A DNA stretch of 64,000 nt from CAZWBR01 sp964632305 (GCA_964632305.1 CAZWBR010000007.1:1-64000), one strand, 5' to 3'; shown: positions 24,067-33,529, counted from the first letter of the stretch. The notes: generated from the sequence alone by a model not told the origin. Translations and numbers: made by a program.

Positions 24067-25092
24067 TCAATTTCCTGCCGAAAGCTTAACAACCAGAAGT
24101 ATCGGCAGAATTTCAAGGGTACAAAGGTATAAAATCAAATAGAAAATTGAAATGCCTTTTCGAATCCATAAATAAATTGTCCGAAAAAGGGAAAAAATAT
24201 AAAACAACACGATCGCCCCCAGAATTAACAACTGGGTGACGAAAGTATAATCATCGGCGATGATATGAATCGTAGACAATATCAAAAGCACGATTCCTAA
24301 AACACTGTTATACAGCACCATATTAAAGACAGCCTCGCGGGTCTCCGCCTTCAGTTGGATAATCGATCCGGTGATCCGGTACAACTGTTGCTTGATGAAA
24401 AAATAGCCGTTGGCCACTGCAAAAATTATCAGGTAAAGACCGATTTGGGTGAACCCAAACAGGTTGGTCCCGTACATTTTCGCGATCAGGTACAACGAAA
24501 GAGGAAGGATAATCCAGAAAATGGCCTTTAAGCGGAAGGCCCCGAACATATTGCTGTAACTCCTTTCCTGGTACAGCTTCGTGGCAGCGGTATAACTCAC
24601 AAGGCCATGAAAAACCTCTCCCATAAATTTTCCGAACCCCGTCCGCAACGAGGCAAAGAGGATCCATCCCAAAAGAATAAACCCAATGGCCCAATCCTGC
24701 TTTTGCGAAAGAAAAGGCTTCCCCTCAAAACCATAAGGCCCTTTCGGGACTTCAACCACCGCAACACTGTCTTTCGGGAAGAGCACGTCAAACCCTTCAC
24801 GGTTCCAGTAAAAGAGGGTATCCTCACTCGAATAGTAAGTCCCCGGGTTCCCGGTATAGATATTGACCGTCGTATCGCGATGGACCGACCCCGCCGTATC
24901 CCTCCGCGTGGTAGTGTACTGATTATACTTTTCGGCTACATTGATCATATTCTGATCAAGACCACTCCCCGTGTCGCTCTTTCGCGAACCGTTCTGTCCT
25001 GTTTTTTGCTGCGACTGCTGGCCGGCTTCCGCGAATAATCGGGTATGGGCTGCCCCTTCGGAGAATATTTGTATAGCTTGAGAAACCGGCAT
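24067..25092 (-). CDS. DUF4271 membrane protein
   Basis: A 341-residue protein. The N-terminal 150 residues are polar with a Gln/Ser/Thr-rich segment. The C-terminal half contains about seven membrane helices (WAIGFILLGWILFASLRTGF, AIFWIILPLSLYLIAKMYG, GLYLIIFAVANGYFFIKQQLY and others), matching DUF4271. The function is unknown; the conserved linkage to hemD suggests a role tied to tetrapyrroles or simply a shared promoter. I choose the ATG giving MPVSQAIQIF; upstream codons in the ORF are less likely. It is the first gene of the DUF4271-hemD unit. Confidence 0.78.
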   Translation of the reverse strand: MPVSQAIQIFSEGAAHTRLFAEAGQQSQQKTGQNGSRKSDTGSGLDQNMINVAEKYNQYTTTRRDTAGSVHRDTTVNIYTGNPGTYYSSEDTLFYWNREGFDVLFPKDSVAVVEVPKGPYGFEGKPFLSQKQDWAIGFILLGWILFASLRTGFGKFMGEVFHGLVSYTAATKLYQERSYSNMFGAFRLKAIFWIILPLSLYLIAKMYGTNLFGFTQIGLYLIIFAVANGYFFIKQQLYRITGSIIQLKAETREAVFNMVLYNSVLGIVLLILSTIHIIADDYTFVTQLLILGAIVLFYIFSLFRTIYLWIRKGISIFYLILYLCTLEILPILLVVKLSAGN

Positions 25093-25209
25093 CGTTCTAA
25101 ACTTTTTATGCGCCGCAAAGATAACAAAATAGCATTGATTTTTCGAAGGATTCAAAAAGCTGATTTGTTTCTAAGCCAAATGTATTGACGGTTTAGTAAC
25201 TTTGTCGCT

Positions 25210-26181
25210 ATGGAAAACCAGCACACCTTTCAAATCTATTTCGCGCCTTTGCAGGAAGCGACCGATTTCGTTTACCGCAGGGCCCATGCCCGACAGTTCG
25301 GACAGGTCGATAAATATTTCTCGCCCTACATCGTCCGTCAGAACGACGGGACCATCAAACGGTCGCACCAGCGCGATGTGCTGCCCGAGAATTGCCTGGG
25401 CTATCAACTGATCCCGCAAATCATGGCCGGCACAACCACCGACTTCCTCTTCCTGGCCCGCCAGCTATGCGACTGGGGTTACCGCGAGATCAACTGGAAC
25501 CTGGGATGCCCCTACCCGATGGTCACCAATAAAGGACAAGGCTCCGGGCTGCTGCCCCACCCCGAAAAGATCCGCCAGATACTCGAAGAGACGCTACCGC
25601 TCCTCCCCTGCCGGGTCTCGGTCAAGATGAGAAGCGGGCTCAACTCCCCCGAAGAGATCAGAGCAGTGATCCCCATCCTCAACGATTTTCCAATCAGCGA
25701 AGTGATCCTTCACCCTCGTATCGGCAAACAACTTTACAAGGGCGTCGCCGACCGTGACCTTTTCAGGGAAGTAGCCGCCACAATATCTCACCCGCTTGTC
25801 TATAACGGCGATATCGAGTCGGAAGATGATTTTACCAAATGTCAATCCCAAATGGAGGGCGTCGATCGCTGGATGATTGGCCGGGGGATATTGAAAGATC
25901 CTCTCCTGCCCATGAAATTAAAGAAGGTCCCGCTTCCCAACAATAAAGAAAAGGCGGAAATGCTCTACCGGTTCCACGATGAGGTTATTTTCGACTATTC
26001 CAAACTTTTGAGCGGAAGCAGTCACCTGCTGATGCGGATGACCAAATTCTGGAGTTATTTTTGTTTCTCGTTCCCCGAACCGGCGAAAGCCTTCAAAAGG
26101 GTCAAAAAGGCCACCAGCGCCGCGAAATACGAGATGGCCGTCAGGGAGAATTTTCAAAGTCTGAAGAATGAAGAAAACTAA
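25210..26181 (+). CDS. tRNA-dihydrouridine synthase
   Basis: Dus enzymes are FMN-dependent reductases making dihydrouridine in tRNA. The 323-residue product has a TIM-barrel start (QIYFAPLQEATDFVYRRAHARQFGQVDKYFSPYI). The catalytic Cys lies in EINWNLGCPYPMVTNKGQGSGLLPHP. The substrate-binding region includes VSVKMRSGL and LHPRIGKQLYKG, and the FMN phosphate site is VYNGDIESEDD. Which U is modified cannot be told; it looks like the short Bacteroidota type rather than DusB. The last 14 bp overlap the ybaK-like gene, giving translational coupling. Confidence 0.92.
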   Translation: MENQHTFQIYFAPLQEATDFVYRRAHARQFGQVDKYFSPYIVRQNDGTIKRSHQRDVLPENCLGYQLIPQIMAGTTTDFLFLARQLCDWGYREINWNLGCPYPMVTNKGQGSGLLPHPEKIRQILEETLPLLPCRVSVKMRSGLNSPEEIRAVIPILNDFPISEVILHPRIGKQLYKGVADRDLFREVAATISHPLVYNGDIESEDDFTKCQSQMEGVDRWMIGRGILKDPLLPMKLKKVPLPNNKEKAEMLYRFHDEVIFDYSKLLSGSSHLLMRMTKFWSYFCFSFPEPAKAFKRVKKATSAAKYEMAVRENFQSLKNEEN

Positions 26182-26656
26182 TGCTGCCCGCATCCTCGAC
26201 CGCCTGAAAATCAGTTATGAGTTGGTCGAATACGAGGTTGATGAGGAAGATTTAAGCGCCGGCCACCTGGCCGAAACGGCCGGCCTCGACCTGGAAAAAG
26301 TCTACAAGACCCTGGTGCTCCAGGGCGACCGTACCGGAATCTTTGTCTGTGTCGTTCCCGGCGGGAAGGAGATCGATCTGAAAAAAGCGGCTTCGGCCAG
26401 CGGCAACAAGAAAGCCGCCATGATCAGGATGAAAGAACTCGAGCCCCTGACCGGTTACATCCGCGGGGGATGCTCCCCTCTCGGTATGAAGAAGGAGTTC
26501 CCGGTTTATATCGACGAATCGGCCTTCGGTCACGACCGGATCTATGTCAGCGCCGGGATGCGCGGTCTGCAAATGCGGTTAAGCCCTGCCGATCTGGCCA
26601 AAGCCTGTAAGGGCGCAAAAGCAGCCGTCGCCACCGATCAATCCATCGAAGAATAA
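26168..26656 (+). CDS. ybaK: Cys-tRNA(Pro) deacylase, YbaK family
   Basis: YbaK hydrolyses Cys-tRNA(Pro) formed by misacylation by prolyl-tRNA synthetase. The 162-residue product has the YbaK/EbsC pattern: YEVDEEDLSAGHLAETAGLDLEKVYKTLVLQGD, VVPGGKEIDLKKAA, and GYIRGGCSPLGMKKEFPVYID with the conserved Lys and Gly-Cys-Ser-Pro stretch. It starts inside the end of the dus gene and is part of the same operon, so two tRNA-quality functions are expressed together. Confidence 0.92.
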   Translation: MKKTNAARILDRLKISYELVEYEVDEEDLSAGHLAETAGLDLEKVYKTLVLQGDRTGIFVCVVPGGKEIDLKKAASASGNKKAAMIRMKELEPLTGYIRGGCSPLGMKKEFPVYIDESAFGHDRIYVSAGMRGLQMRLSPADLAKACKGAKAAVATDQSIEE

Positions 26657-26752
26657 ACCACCGGTTGCCATTCGGTGATCACTCCAGTGGAGGCCGGCCT
26701 TCCCCCCTCCCATCGCCCTCTTTTCGCCGGGGTTAATGCTTGCTTTCCGTTA

Positions 26753-26836
26753 GGTTTGTGTAAGGTTCCTGTATCCTGGCATACAGGAACCTTACAGCAA
26801 CCATACAGGAACCTTACAGCAACCCCGGAGATGACC
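26753..26836 (-). repeat. 11-nt iteron element, copy C (inverted)
   Basis: On the plus strand: two units (GTTTGTGTAAG, GTTCCTGTATC), a short spacer, then CATACAGGAAC (26780-26790), CTTACAGCAAC (26791-26801), CATACAGGAAC (26802-26812), CTTACAGCAAC (26813-26823), then the leader CCCGGAGATGAC. Read on the minus strand this gives the same order as copies A and B: CCGG leader, four direct 11-mers (GTTGCTGTAAG/GTTCCTGTATG), then inverted 11-mers. Confidence 0.8.
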
Positions 26837-27108
26837 CCTTCCGAAAGAGACGGAAAAGTGATCCGGAGGAAGATTATTTCCCTGGAGCTAAACGAAAAAA
26901 AGGTCCGGTCGCCCAAAATAATATAGACTCAAAACGGGAAATGGAGGGATCTAACCTGAGTCCGATTTAAGGCCTTTGATAATGATTTGTAAATAAAGTT
27001 ATAAGGTTGACTTTTACAAACATAAATATTCCACTAAGGTCAAAAAAGCTACGATAAGGTCTTGAAACCTTATTTTTTGAACTATTATTGTCAGGTAAAC
27101 TGTAGGGG

Positions 27109-27474
27109 ATTCTTCGCTTCGCTAACAATGACAGAGACTCACTCCATTAAATCAAACCTTATTACGCTATATCATTTTTGGGAGTTCTACATTATGGCGT
27201 ATGGAGAAGTCCCTGTAATGAGCAATAAACCGATCAAAGGGCCGAAGGTCCGACATGTGAAAGCACAGGCCGTCAGGCCTGTGAAGACGGTCAACGATAG
27301 TATCTCAAAGGCCTGTAAGGCCGGTATGTATTATATTGACACAGAACACATTCATCAAATCCATTCAATACATGCCGGTCTTTCAGACCTCCAATTCCCT
27401 CTATATCTCCTTTTCACAGGGCTCACGCCCTGTGCTACCACATGTCGACCTTACAGGTCTACCATAACAAATAG
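27109..27474. repeat. Composite hairpin repeat (REPIN-like), copy 2
   Basis: About 366 bp, clearly homologous to copies 1 and 3. Stems: GGGCC-gaa-GGTCC, CACAGGCC-gtca-GGCCTGTG, GGCCT-gta-AGGCC, then GGTCT-ttc-AGACC, CACAGGGC-tcac-GCCCTGTG and GACCT-tac-AGGTC. The loop of the last stem changes from ttc to tac between copies while the stem is kept. An open frame at 27218-27481 is a by-product of the repeat. Confidence 0.85.
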
Positions 27475-27540
27475 TATTTAACCTTGAGATTTCTTATTCT
27501 GCTTCGCTTCAATACTAATGACAGAAATAGACTTGAAATA

Positions 27541-27603
27541 AGTCGGGGCGCTACTGGACGCTAATCTTTGTCCGCGGCGCGAGTATAGAGTCGCACCCCG
27601 ACT
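27541..27603. repeat. 63-bp element with 11-bp inverted ends, copy 1
   Basis: AGTCGGGGCGC (27541-27551) and GCACCCCGACT (27593-27603) are near-perfect inverted ends. The same 63-bp element occurs in the opposite orientation at 60716-60778. Similarity continues about 20 bp beyond one end (TCTTGCATTT.TGTCATTGG). Confidence 0.8.
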
Positions 27604-27840
27604 TCTTGCATTTATGTCATTGGTAACGAAGTGAGAAATCTCAATCAGGAATTAATTATCAGAATTTAACCAGACGAGTTTTTGAACCTAACCTTCGTGG
27701 TAATTTTACACACAAGACGATCCAACCTTATTAGCTTATTGTATTTCAGTCGCCAAATACTCAATTCACTAGCGAACTCAGACTACCTAAAATGTCCGAT
27801 GGTTTTTCAAACGGTTTACCAATTAAAGGCTGTAGGATAA

Positions 27841-27904
27841 TTTCCCGCTGATTACGCAGATTTTCGCGGAATTATCTGCGATCATCTGCGTTATCTGCGG
27901 GAAA
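27841..27904. repeat. 64-bp palindromic repeat
   Basis: The outer 20 bases (27841-27860) pair with the last 20 (27885-27904) with two mismatches. Inner bases repeat the words GCAGAT/ATCTGCG. The remainder of the 26657-28063 gap outside the listed elements shows only degenerate repeat fragments and no gene. Confidence 0.75.
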
Positions 27905-28063
27905 CAAATTCTGATTTGAAATTAGTGGAAAATTCCGGATGTCTTTTGGGACACCCTCCCTCAAACGGAAAGAGTTAACGATTGCAGAAGCGGTCTCAGC
28001 AACCGATTTCAATCCGGGGAAATCACGATAGTACTCCCCGCGCTTCAACTGTTACGGCCCGGT

Positions 28064-30835
28064 TTAGTGGGCCAGCAGCCAGTTTTCGGCGGCATTCATC
28101 TCCACCTCCAAGGGTACGGCCAACTGAACGGCCCCCTCCATCTCCTGCTTCACGATGGCCTTCACCTGTTCCAGTTCCGATTTCAGCACATCAAAATCCA
28201 ATTCGTCATGGACCTGGAGGATCATCTTCGATTGGATCTTCTCCTCGTCGAACCGTTTCAGGATATTGATCATCGCCACCTTGATGATGTCGGCGGCTGA
28301 ACCCTGGATGGGGGCGTTGATGGCATTTCGTTCGGCGAAACCGCGCACGGCAGCATTAGCCGAGGTAATATCCTTCAGGTAACGTTTCCGGCCCATCATC
28401 GTCTCGACATAGCCTCTCTTGCGGGCCAGTTCGATCTGAGCGTCCATATAACCCTTCACTTTGGAGAAATTGGCAAAATAATCGTCGATCAACTGTTTGG
28501 CCTCACCCCGGGGGATATTCAGCCGTTGGGCCAGCCCGAAGGAGGAGATACCATAAATGATCCCGAAGTTGGCGGTCTTGGCTTTGCGGCGCATATCGGA
28601 GGTCACCTCGGTAAGAGGGATGTTGTAGATTTTGGCAGCAGTGGCCGCATGAATATCTTCGCCGTGACGGAACGCTTCGATCATCGCGGGATCGCCCGAG
28701 ACAGCGGCCATGATCCTCAGTTCGATCTGGGAATAGTCGGCAGAGAGGAAGAGATAGTCGCTGTCGCGTGGGATAAAAGCCTTACGGATCTCCCTCCCGT
28801 TCTCATCGCGGATCGGGATATTCTGAAGGTTCGGGTTATTCGAGCTGAGCCGTCCTGTTGCTGCAACGGTCTGGTTATAGGAGGTATGAATCCTTCCCGT
28901 CTTGCGATTGATCAGCTTCGGCAGTGTTTCCACGTAAGTGGAGAGCAGCTTCTTCAGTCCCCGGTGATCGAGGATTTTCCCGATGATGGGATGGCGGTCC
29001 TGCAGGGCCACCAGCACCTCTTCGTTGGTCGAATACTGTTTGGTCTTGGTCTTTTTCGCTTTCGGATCGAGCTGGAGTTTATCGAAAAGGATATAGCCCA
29101 ACTGCTTGGGCGAAGAGATATTAAACGTTTCGCCGGCCAGTTGCAGGATCTCCTCTTCCAGTTTGATGATCTGTTCACGCAGCACGACGGCATAGTTGTC
29201 GAGGGCCTGAACATCGATCTTCACACCGGCCAGCTCCATTCGGAGCAGCACCTTCAGTAGGGGCATCTCCACTTCCCAAAATAGTTTTTCGACGCCGGCC
29301 TCCTTCATCTCTTTTTCGAGCAACGGTTTCAGCCGGTAGGTGATATCGGCATCTTCGCAGGCATATTCTTTCAAGACATTCAGATCGACCTGGCGCATGG
29401 TTACCTGCCCCTTGCCCTTACCAATCAGATCGGTGGTTTCGACTTTCTTGTAACCCAGATAGGTCTCGCTCAGAAAATCGAGGTTATGGCGCAGCTCGGG
29501 CTGGATCAGGTAGTGGGCCACCATCGTGTCGAAGATCGGGCCTTTCACCTCAACGCCGTAGGTCGAGAGGATCAGGGTATCGAATTTCGTGTTCTGACCG
29601 ATCTTCAATATTCCTTCGTTTTCGAACAGCGGTTTAAACTCCGTGGCAATCGCTTTCGCGGAATTCTTATTGGCCGGAACCGTTACAAACCAGGCTTCGC
29701 CGGCTTTGCAGGAGAAAGAGAGGCCCACCAGTTCGTCGGCAAGGGGATCGAGACCGGTGGTCTCGGTATCGAAACAGAACTCCGGTTGGCTGGAAAGAAG
29801 GCTGATCAGCGTTTGCCGCTGTTCGTCCGTCTCGACCAGATGATAGTGGTGGGTACTCGACTGAATATCTTCATAGAAAGTATGGGTCGTGGTCTGGGTC
29901 TGTTCGGCAATATCGAAGAGCGAGCCTTGAAGGACCAGTTGGGCCGGCGCCGGGGTTTCCTGCAACTTGCCATTGCCGTATTTAGCCAGCATGGTGCGGA
30001 ACTCCAGTTCGGCGAATACCGTCATCAGCGATTCGCGGTCGGGTTCCTGGCGGATCAGCTCGTCGGGCGATTGGTCTATCGGGACATCCAGCACGATCTC
30101 GGCCAGTTTGCGCGACATACGCACCTGCTCCTCGAACTGGATCAGGCTCTCTTTCTGTTTGCCTTTCAGTTGGTCGATATTCTGATAAATCCCGTCGATG
30201 CTACCGTAGTCGCCGATCAGTTTCATCGCGGTCTTGGGGCCAATGCCCGGGCAGCCGGGGATATTGTCGGCCGTATCGCCCATCAGTCCCAGGATGTCGA
30301 TCACCTGCAAAGGGTTTTCGACCTGGAAATTTTCCCGTACCTGTGGCACCCCCCAGATTTCCATCTCGTTGCCCATCCGTTTGGGCTTGTACATGAAGAT
30401 ATTATCAGAAACCAGCTGGGCGTAATCCTTATCGGGAGTGACCATGAAGACCTGGAAGCCTTCCTTCTCGGCTGTTTTGGCCACGGTACCGATCACATCG
30501 TCGGCTTCGAAGCCTTCCCTCTCGAGGACGGGAATGCGGTAACCACGGATAATCTCACGGATATAAGGGATAGCGGTGCGCAGATCCTCGGGCATCACCT
30601 CCCGGTGGGCCTTGTAAGCATCGAACATCTCGTGGCGGAAAGTCGGGCCTTTCATGTCGAAAGCCACGGCGATATGGGAGGGATCTTCATTCCTGAACAG
30701 TTGCTCCAGCGTGTTGACAAAGCCCAGCATGGTGGAGGTGTTCAACCCTTTTGAGTTGACCCTCGGGGCGTTGATAAAGGCGAAGTAAGAGCGGTAGAGC
30801 AGCGCGTAGGCATCAATAAGGAAAAGCCTTTTCAT
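28064..30835 (-). CDS. polA: DNA polymerase I
   Basis: PolA fills gaps and removes RNA primers. The 923-residue product has all three domains. The N-terminal 5'-3' exonuclease covers about residues 1-290 (DAYALLYRSYFAF, SDPDKDYAQL-like TPDKDYAQLV, GIGPKTAMKLI). The 3'-5' proofreading domain has an intact D356-x-E358 in FCFDTETTGLD. The polymerase covers about residues 500-923, with motif A DYSQIELRIMAAVSGD, motif B RRKAKTANFGIIYGIS and motif C QVHDELDFDV. Unlike many PolA proteins with a dead proofreading domain, the acidic residues are kept. It is transcribed alone. Confidence 0.97.
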   Translation of the reverse strand: MKRLFLIDAYALLYRSYFAFINAPRVNSKGLNTSTMLGFVNTLEQLFRNEDPSHIAVAFDMKGPTFRHEMFDAYKAHREVMPEDLRTAIPYIREIIRGYRIPVLEREGFEADDVIGTVAKTAEKEGFQVFMVTPDKDYAQLVSDNIFMYKPKRMGNEMEIWGVPQVRENFQVENPLQVIDILGLMGDTADNIPGCPGIGPKTAMKLIGDYGSIDGIYQNIDQLKGKQKESLIQFEEQVRMSRKLAEIVLDVPIDQSPDELIRQEPDRESLMTVFAELEFRTMLAKYGNGKLQETPAPAQLVLQGSLFDIAEQTQTTTHTFYEDIQSSTHHYHLVETDEQRQTLISLLSSQPEFCFDTETTGLDPLADELVGLSFSCKAGEAWFVTVPANKNSAKAIATEFKPLFENEGILKIGQNTKFDTLILSTYGVEVKGPIFDTMVAHYLIQPELRHNLDFLSETYLGYKKVETTDLIGKGKGQVTMRQVDLNVLKEYACEDADITYRLKPLLEKEMKEAGVEKLFWEVEMPLLKVLLRMELAGVKIDVQALDNYAVVLREQIIKLEEEILQLAGETFNISSPKQLGYILFDKLQLDPKAKKTKTKQYSTNEEVLVALQDRHPIIGKILDHRGLKKLLSTYVETLPKLINRKTGRIHTSYNQTVAATGRLSSNNPNLQNIPIRDENGREIRKAFIPRDSDYLFLSADYSQIELRIMAAVSGDPAMIEAFRHGEDIHAATAAKIYNIPLTEVTSDMRRKAKTANFGIIYGISSFGLAQRLNIPRGEAKQLIDDYFANFSKVKGYMDAQIELARKRGYVETMMGRKRYLKDITSANAAVRGFAERNAINAPIQGSAADIIKVAMINILKRFDEEKIQSKMILQVHDELDFDVLKSELEQVKAIVKQEMEGAVQLAVPLEVEMNAAENWLLAH

Positions 30836-30859
30836 TTTCTATAATTTATAATCGTTAGT

Positions 30860-30867
30860 CAAAGCTA
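30860..30867 (-). promoter_or_regulatory. polA -7 box
   Basis: Read leftward TAGCTTTG (30860-30867), 25 nt before polA. The position of a -33 would fall inside the arsR terminator and shows no TTG. Confidence 0.4.
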
Positions 30868-30875
30868 CGGAAAAA

Positions 30876-30910
30876 ATAATAAAAAAGCCGGCAGGATGGG
30901 CTGCCGGCTT
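30876..30910 (-). terminator. Terminator after arsR-type gene
   Basis: AAGCCGGCAG (30885-30894) pairs perfectly with CTGCCGGCTT (30901-30910), loop GATGGG; on the minus strand U's follow (30876-30884). Confidence 0.9.
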
Positions 30911-30930
30911 TATCTGGTTTAAAAAAGAAT

Positions 30931-31233
30931 TCAATCTTCACAGGTGCATTTCTCGATGCACTCGATAATACCGGTCAATCCGGCATGTTTCAGGAAGTAG
31001 TAGGTATTTTTACCGTCACGTTTCGAGTTGAGCACCCCTTTCGATTTCAGGATTCCCAGGTGATGAGAGGTGGTAGACTGTTCGATTCCCAATCGTTCAT
31101 GTATCTCTGTGACCGTAAGTTTTTGACCGCCCTCCAGGAAACTGACAATCGCGATCCGCATGGGATGGGCGATTGATTTCAGCATCTCGGCTGCCATGGT
31201 CAATTTTTCAATTCTCTGTTCGTTCGGGTTCAT
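30931..31233 (-). CDS. ArsR-family transcriptional regulator
   Basis: A 100-residue winged-helix repressor: MLKSIAHPMRIAIVSFLEGGQKLTVTEIHERLGIEQSTTSHHLGILKSKGVLNSKRDGKNTYYFL. The Ser-Thr-Thr-Ser-His-His recognition helix is typical. The C terminus has three cysteines (C92, C96, C98 in ECIEKCTCED), possible ligands for a metal or arsenite. No metal-resistance gene lies next to it. It has a perfect promoter of its own, which it may repress. Confidence 0.85.
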   Translation of the reverse strand: MNPNEQRIEKLTMAAEMLKSIAHPMRIAIVSFLEGGQKLTVTEIHERLGIEQSTTSHHLGILKSKGVLNSKRDGKNTYYFLKHAGLTGIIECIEKCTCED

Positions 31234-31280
31234 TTTATAGTGATTAAAATAAAACGTTTCAGCTTCAGCTAATTCAAATA

Positions 31281-31310
31281 CAAATATATGAATACTTGAT
31301 TATATCGCAA
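31281..31310 (-). promoter_or_regulatory. arsR-type gene promoter
   Basis: Read leftward: TTG (31308-31310), exactly 19 nt, TATATTTG (31281-31288). The spacer is AT-rich (ATATAATCAAGTATTC), in which an ArsR operator would be expected, but I cannot delimit one. Confidence 0.75.
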
Positions 31311-31472
31311 GTAAAAAAGTGACACCTTATTCAAAATAAAAACAATAGGCCAAATTAAATTGGATCATAGTCAAATCAGAAGTTATTGTGATTGGGGAAC
31401 AGAACTTCAAACTAAAATTAATTGTTACTTTTGGCAGAAGGTAACTTCATCCTTATTTTTTATTTGATAGGA

Positions 31473-32447
31473 ATGTCATCGAAAACCACCATCATAGCGC
31501 CCATCGAAAAAGAGCTGAGTGGCTTTGAGCCCTACTTCAGAAAATCGACCAAAACAGAGATCCCCTTACTGAACACGGTAATCAACTATATCTTAAGGAA
31601 GAAGGGCAAGCAGATGCGTCCGATGCTGGTTTTTCTTGCCGCCAAACTGAACGGCAGTTTCAATGAGCGGAGTTATCATGCGGCTTTAACGATTGAGCTG
31701 CTTCATACCGCCACGCTGGTTCACGATGATGTGGTGGATGAGTCGTTCCAGCGCCGTGGATTTTTCTCGGTTAACGCGATCTGGAAGAACAAGATCGCGG
31801 TATTGGTGGGCGATTTTATCCTGGCCAAAGGGATGCTCTGGTCGATCGAGCACCGTGATTATGATATGCTGGACCATATCTCGAAGGCGGTACGCGATAT
31901 GAGCGAGGGGGAGATCCTGCAGATTGAGAAAGCGCGTAAGCTGGACATCACCGAGGAGGTTTATTTCGAGATTATCCGTAAAAAAACAGCTTCACTGCTG
32001 GCGGCGAGCGCCGCTGTGGGGACCTGCTCGGTCACGCAGGATCCGGAGGTCATCGAAAAGATGAGGGTCTTCGGGGAATTGGCCGGGATGGCTTTCCAGA
32101 TCAAGGATGACCTGTTCGATTATCAAAAGACCAACCTGGTGGGCAAACCGACCGGGAACGACCTTCATGAGAAGAAAATCACCCTTCCGCTGATCTATGC
32201 TTTGAAGCAGGCCAACGCGGGAGAGAAGTCAAGGATCCTGAGCATCGTCCGCAAGAAGAACAAATCGACTGAAGATATCCGGGAGGTCTCCTCCTTCGTG
32301 GAGCTAAAAGGGGGATTCCTCTATGCGGAGAAGGTGATGCAGGAGTTTTACCAAAAAGCGGTGGATCAACTGGCTTCTTATCCCGATTCGGAGGTCAAGA
32401 GCGCATTGATCGAGTATGTCAGGTATATTACCACCAGGGAGAGTTAG
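31473..32447 (+). CDS. Polyprenyl diphosphate synthase
   Basis: A trans-isoprenyl diphosphate synthase of 324 residues. The first aspartate-rich motif is in LVHDDVVDES, preceded by KGKQMRPMLVFLAAKL; the second is in FQIKDDLFDYQ. The length and motifs fit octaprenyl/solanesyl-type synthases making quinone side chains or related lipids; chain length is not determined. I choose the ATG giving MSSKTTIIAP; the ORF is open 51 nt further upstream. TACTTTTG at 31426-31433 is a plausible -7 box. Confidence 0.9.
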   Translation: MSSKTTIIAPIEKELSGFEPYFRKSTKTEIPLLNTVINYILRKKGKQMRPMLVFLAAKLNGSFNERSYHAALTIELLHTATLVHDDVVDESFQRRGFFSVNAIWKNKIAVLVGDFILAKGMLWSIEHRDYDMLDHISKAVRDMSEGEILQIEKARKLDITEEVYFEIIRKKTASLLAASAAVGTCSVTQDPEVIEKMRVFGELAGMAFQIKDDLFDYQKTNLVGKPTGNDLHEKKITLPLIYALKQANAGEKSRILSIVRKKNKSTEDIREVSSFVELKGGFLYAEKVMQEFYQKAVDQLASYPDSEVKSALIEYVRYITTRES

Positions 32448-32536
32448 AAAATATTATTCAGACGATAGTAAGTGACCGGGTGAATGTTCAGGATATGATT
32501 ATTCACCCGGTCACTTATTTTCTGATTCTATCAGGA

Positions 32537-33529
32537 TCAATCCCTTCCCGGATAAACAACCCCGGTTTGCCGGCGGATGGTATCGAGTGTTTTGATCAGC
32601 AGCCGGCTCATGGCATGGGGCATCAGCGGGCTTTCAAGCTGTTTTTCGGCCAGACATCTCATCGATTCGGCAGCTTCGAGCTTCAGCCCGCACAGCTGCT
32701 CCGGCCAATCGTACCTTTTACTCCCGCCTTTGGGGGTATCTATAAAGAACCACTGGTTGACAGGATTATCCCGGCGAAGCCGGATCGTTCCTTTTTCGCA
32801 ATAGATGTCGGTCCCGATCCCCGAGGCGGCAACAAAAGAGGCAAAAAAGGTTGCCGTTAACCCGTTGGGATAACTAAACCGGGCCGAGATGGTCTCATCG
32901 ATACCGGTGGAGGCCAGATCGGCTGTAGCGGTGATCCGTTCCGGTTCGCCTAAGAAATAAAGGATATCGAAAATCGGGTAAAGGCCGATGTCGAGCAAGG
33001 CCCCGCCCCCCAGTGCCGGATTATAGAGCCGTTGAGAAAGATCATACGGACTATTGTTATACCCGAACCATCCATGGATATGTTTGATCTTCCCAAGCTC
33101 GCCCGATTCGATGATCTGTTTGGCCGCCCGGTAGGACGGTTGGTGAGGATCCATAAAAGCTTCCATCAGGAAGAGCCCGTTTTCGCGGGCACAGTCGAGC
33201 ATCTGTTCCACCTCTTTCCCGTTTAAAGCCAGCGCCTTCTCGCAAAGGACCGGTTTTTTATGGTTCAGACAGAGCAGGGCATGTTCGGCATGGTGCGAAT
33301 GGGGTGAGGCGATGTAAACAATATCAACACCCGGGTCTTTGGCCAGATCCTCATAATTATCGTAGTAGTGTTCGGCGCCAAACTCTTCGGCAAACGCTTT
33401 GGCGCGTTGCAGGTCCCTCGATCCGACCGCATAGATTCGGGCATTAGGCAGGTGGCGTATTTCGCCGGCAAAATCCCTGGCGATGCCACCCGGCGCCAGG
33501 ATTCCCCAATTCACAATTTTTTCAGCCAT
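32537..33529 (-). CDS. Gfo/Idh/MocA-family oxidoreductase
   Basis: An NAD(P)-dependent oxidoreductase of 330 residues. The Rossmann domain is at the N terminus (WGILAPGGIARDFAGEIRHLPNARIYAVGSRDLQRA, VDIVYIASPHSHHAEHALLCLNHKKPVLCEKALALN). The C-terminal alpha/beta sheet domain has HGWFGYN and GGGALLDIGLYPIFDILYFLG, with the conserved GG-x-LxDxG-xY. The usual EKP is EKA here. Substrates in the family are sugars, inositols or biliverdin; none can be chosen. It is transcribed alone. Confidence 0.88.
   Translation of the reverse strand: MAEKIVNWGILAPGGIARDFAGEIRHLPNARIYAVGSRDLQRAKAFAEEFGAEHYYDNYEDLAKDPGVDIVYIASPHSHHAEHALLCLNHKKPVLCEKALALNGKEVEQMLDCARENGLFLMEAFMDPHQPSYRAAKQIIESGELGKIKHIHGWFGYNNSPYDLSQRLYNPALGGGALLDIGLYPIFDILYFLGEPERITATADLASTGIDETISARFSYPNGLTATFFASFVAASGIGTDIYCEKGTIRLRRDNPVNQWFFIDTPKGGSKRYDWPEQLCGLKLEAAESMRCLAEKQLESPLMPHAMSRLLIKTLDTIRRQTGVVYPGRD

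Noticed and set aside
29486..30754. A 422-codon ORF antisense to polA
   Set aside because: It overlaps the conserved exonuclease and polymerase domains of polA on the other strand and resembles no known protein.
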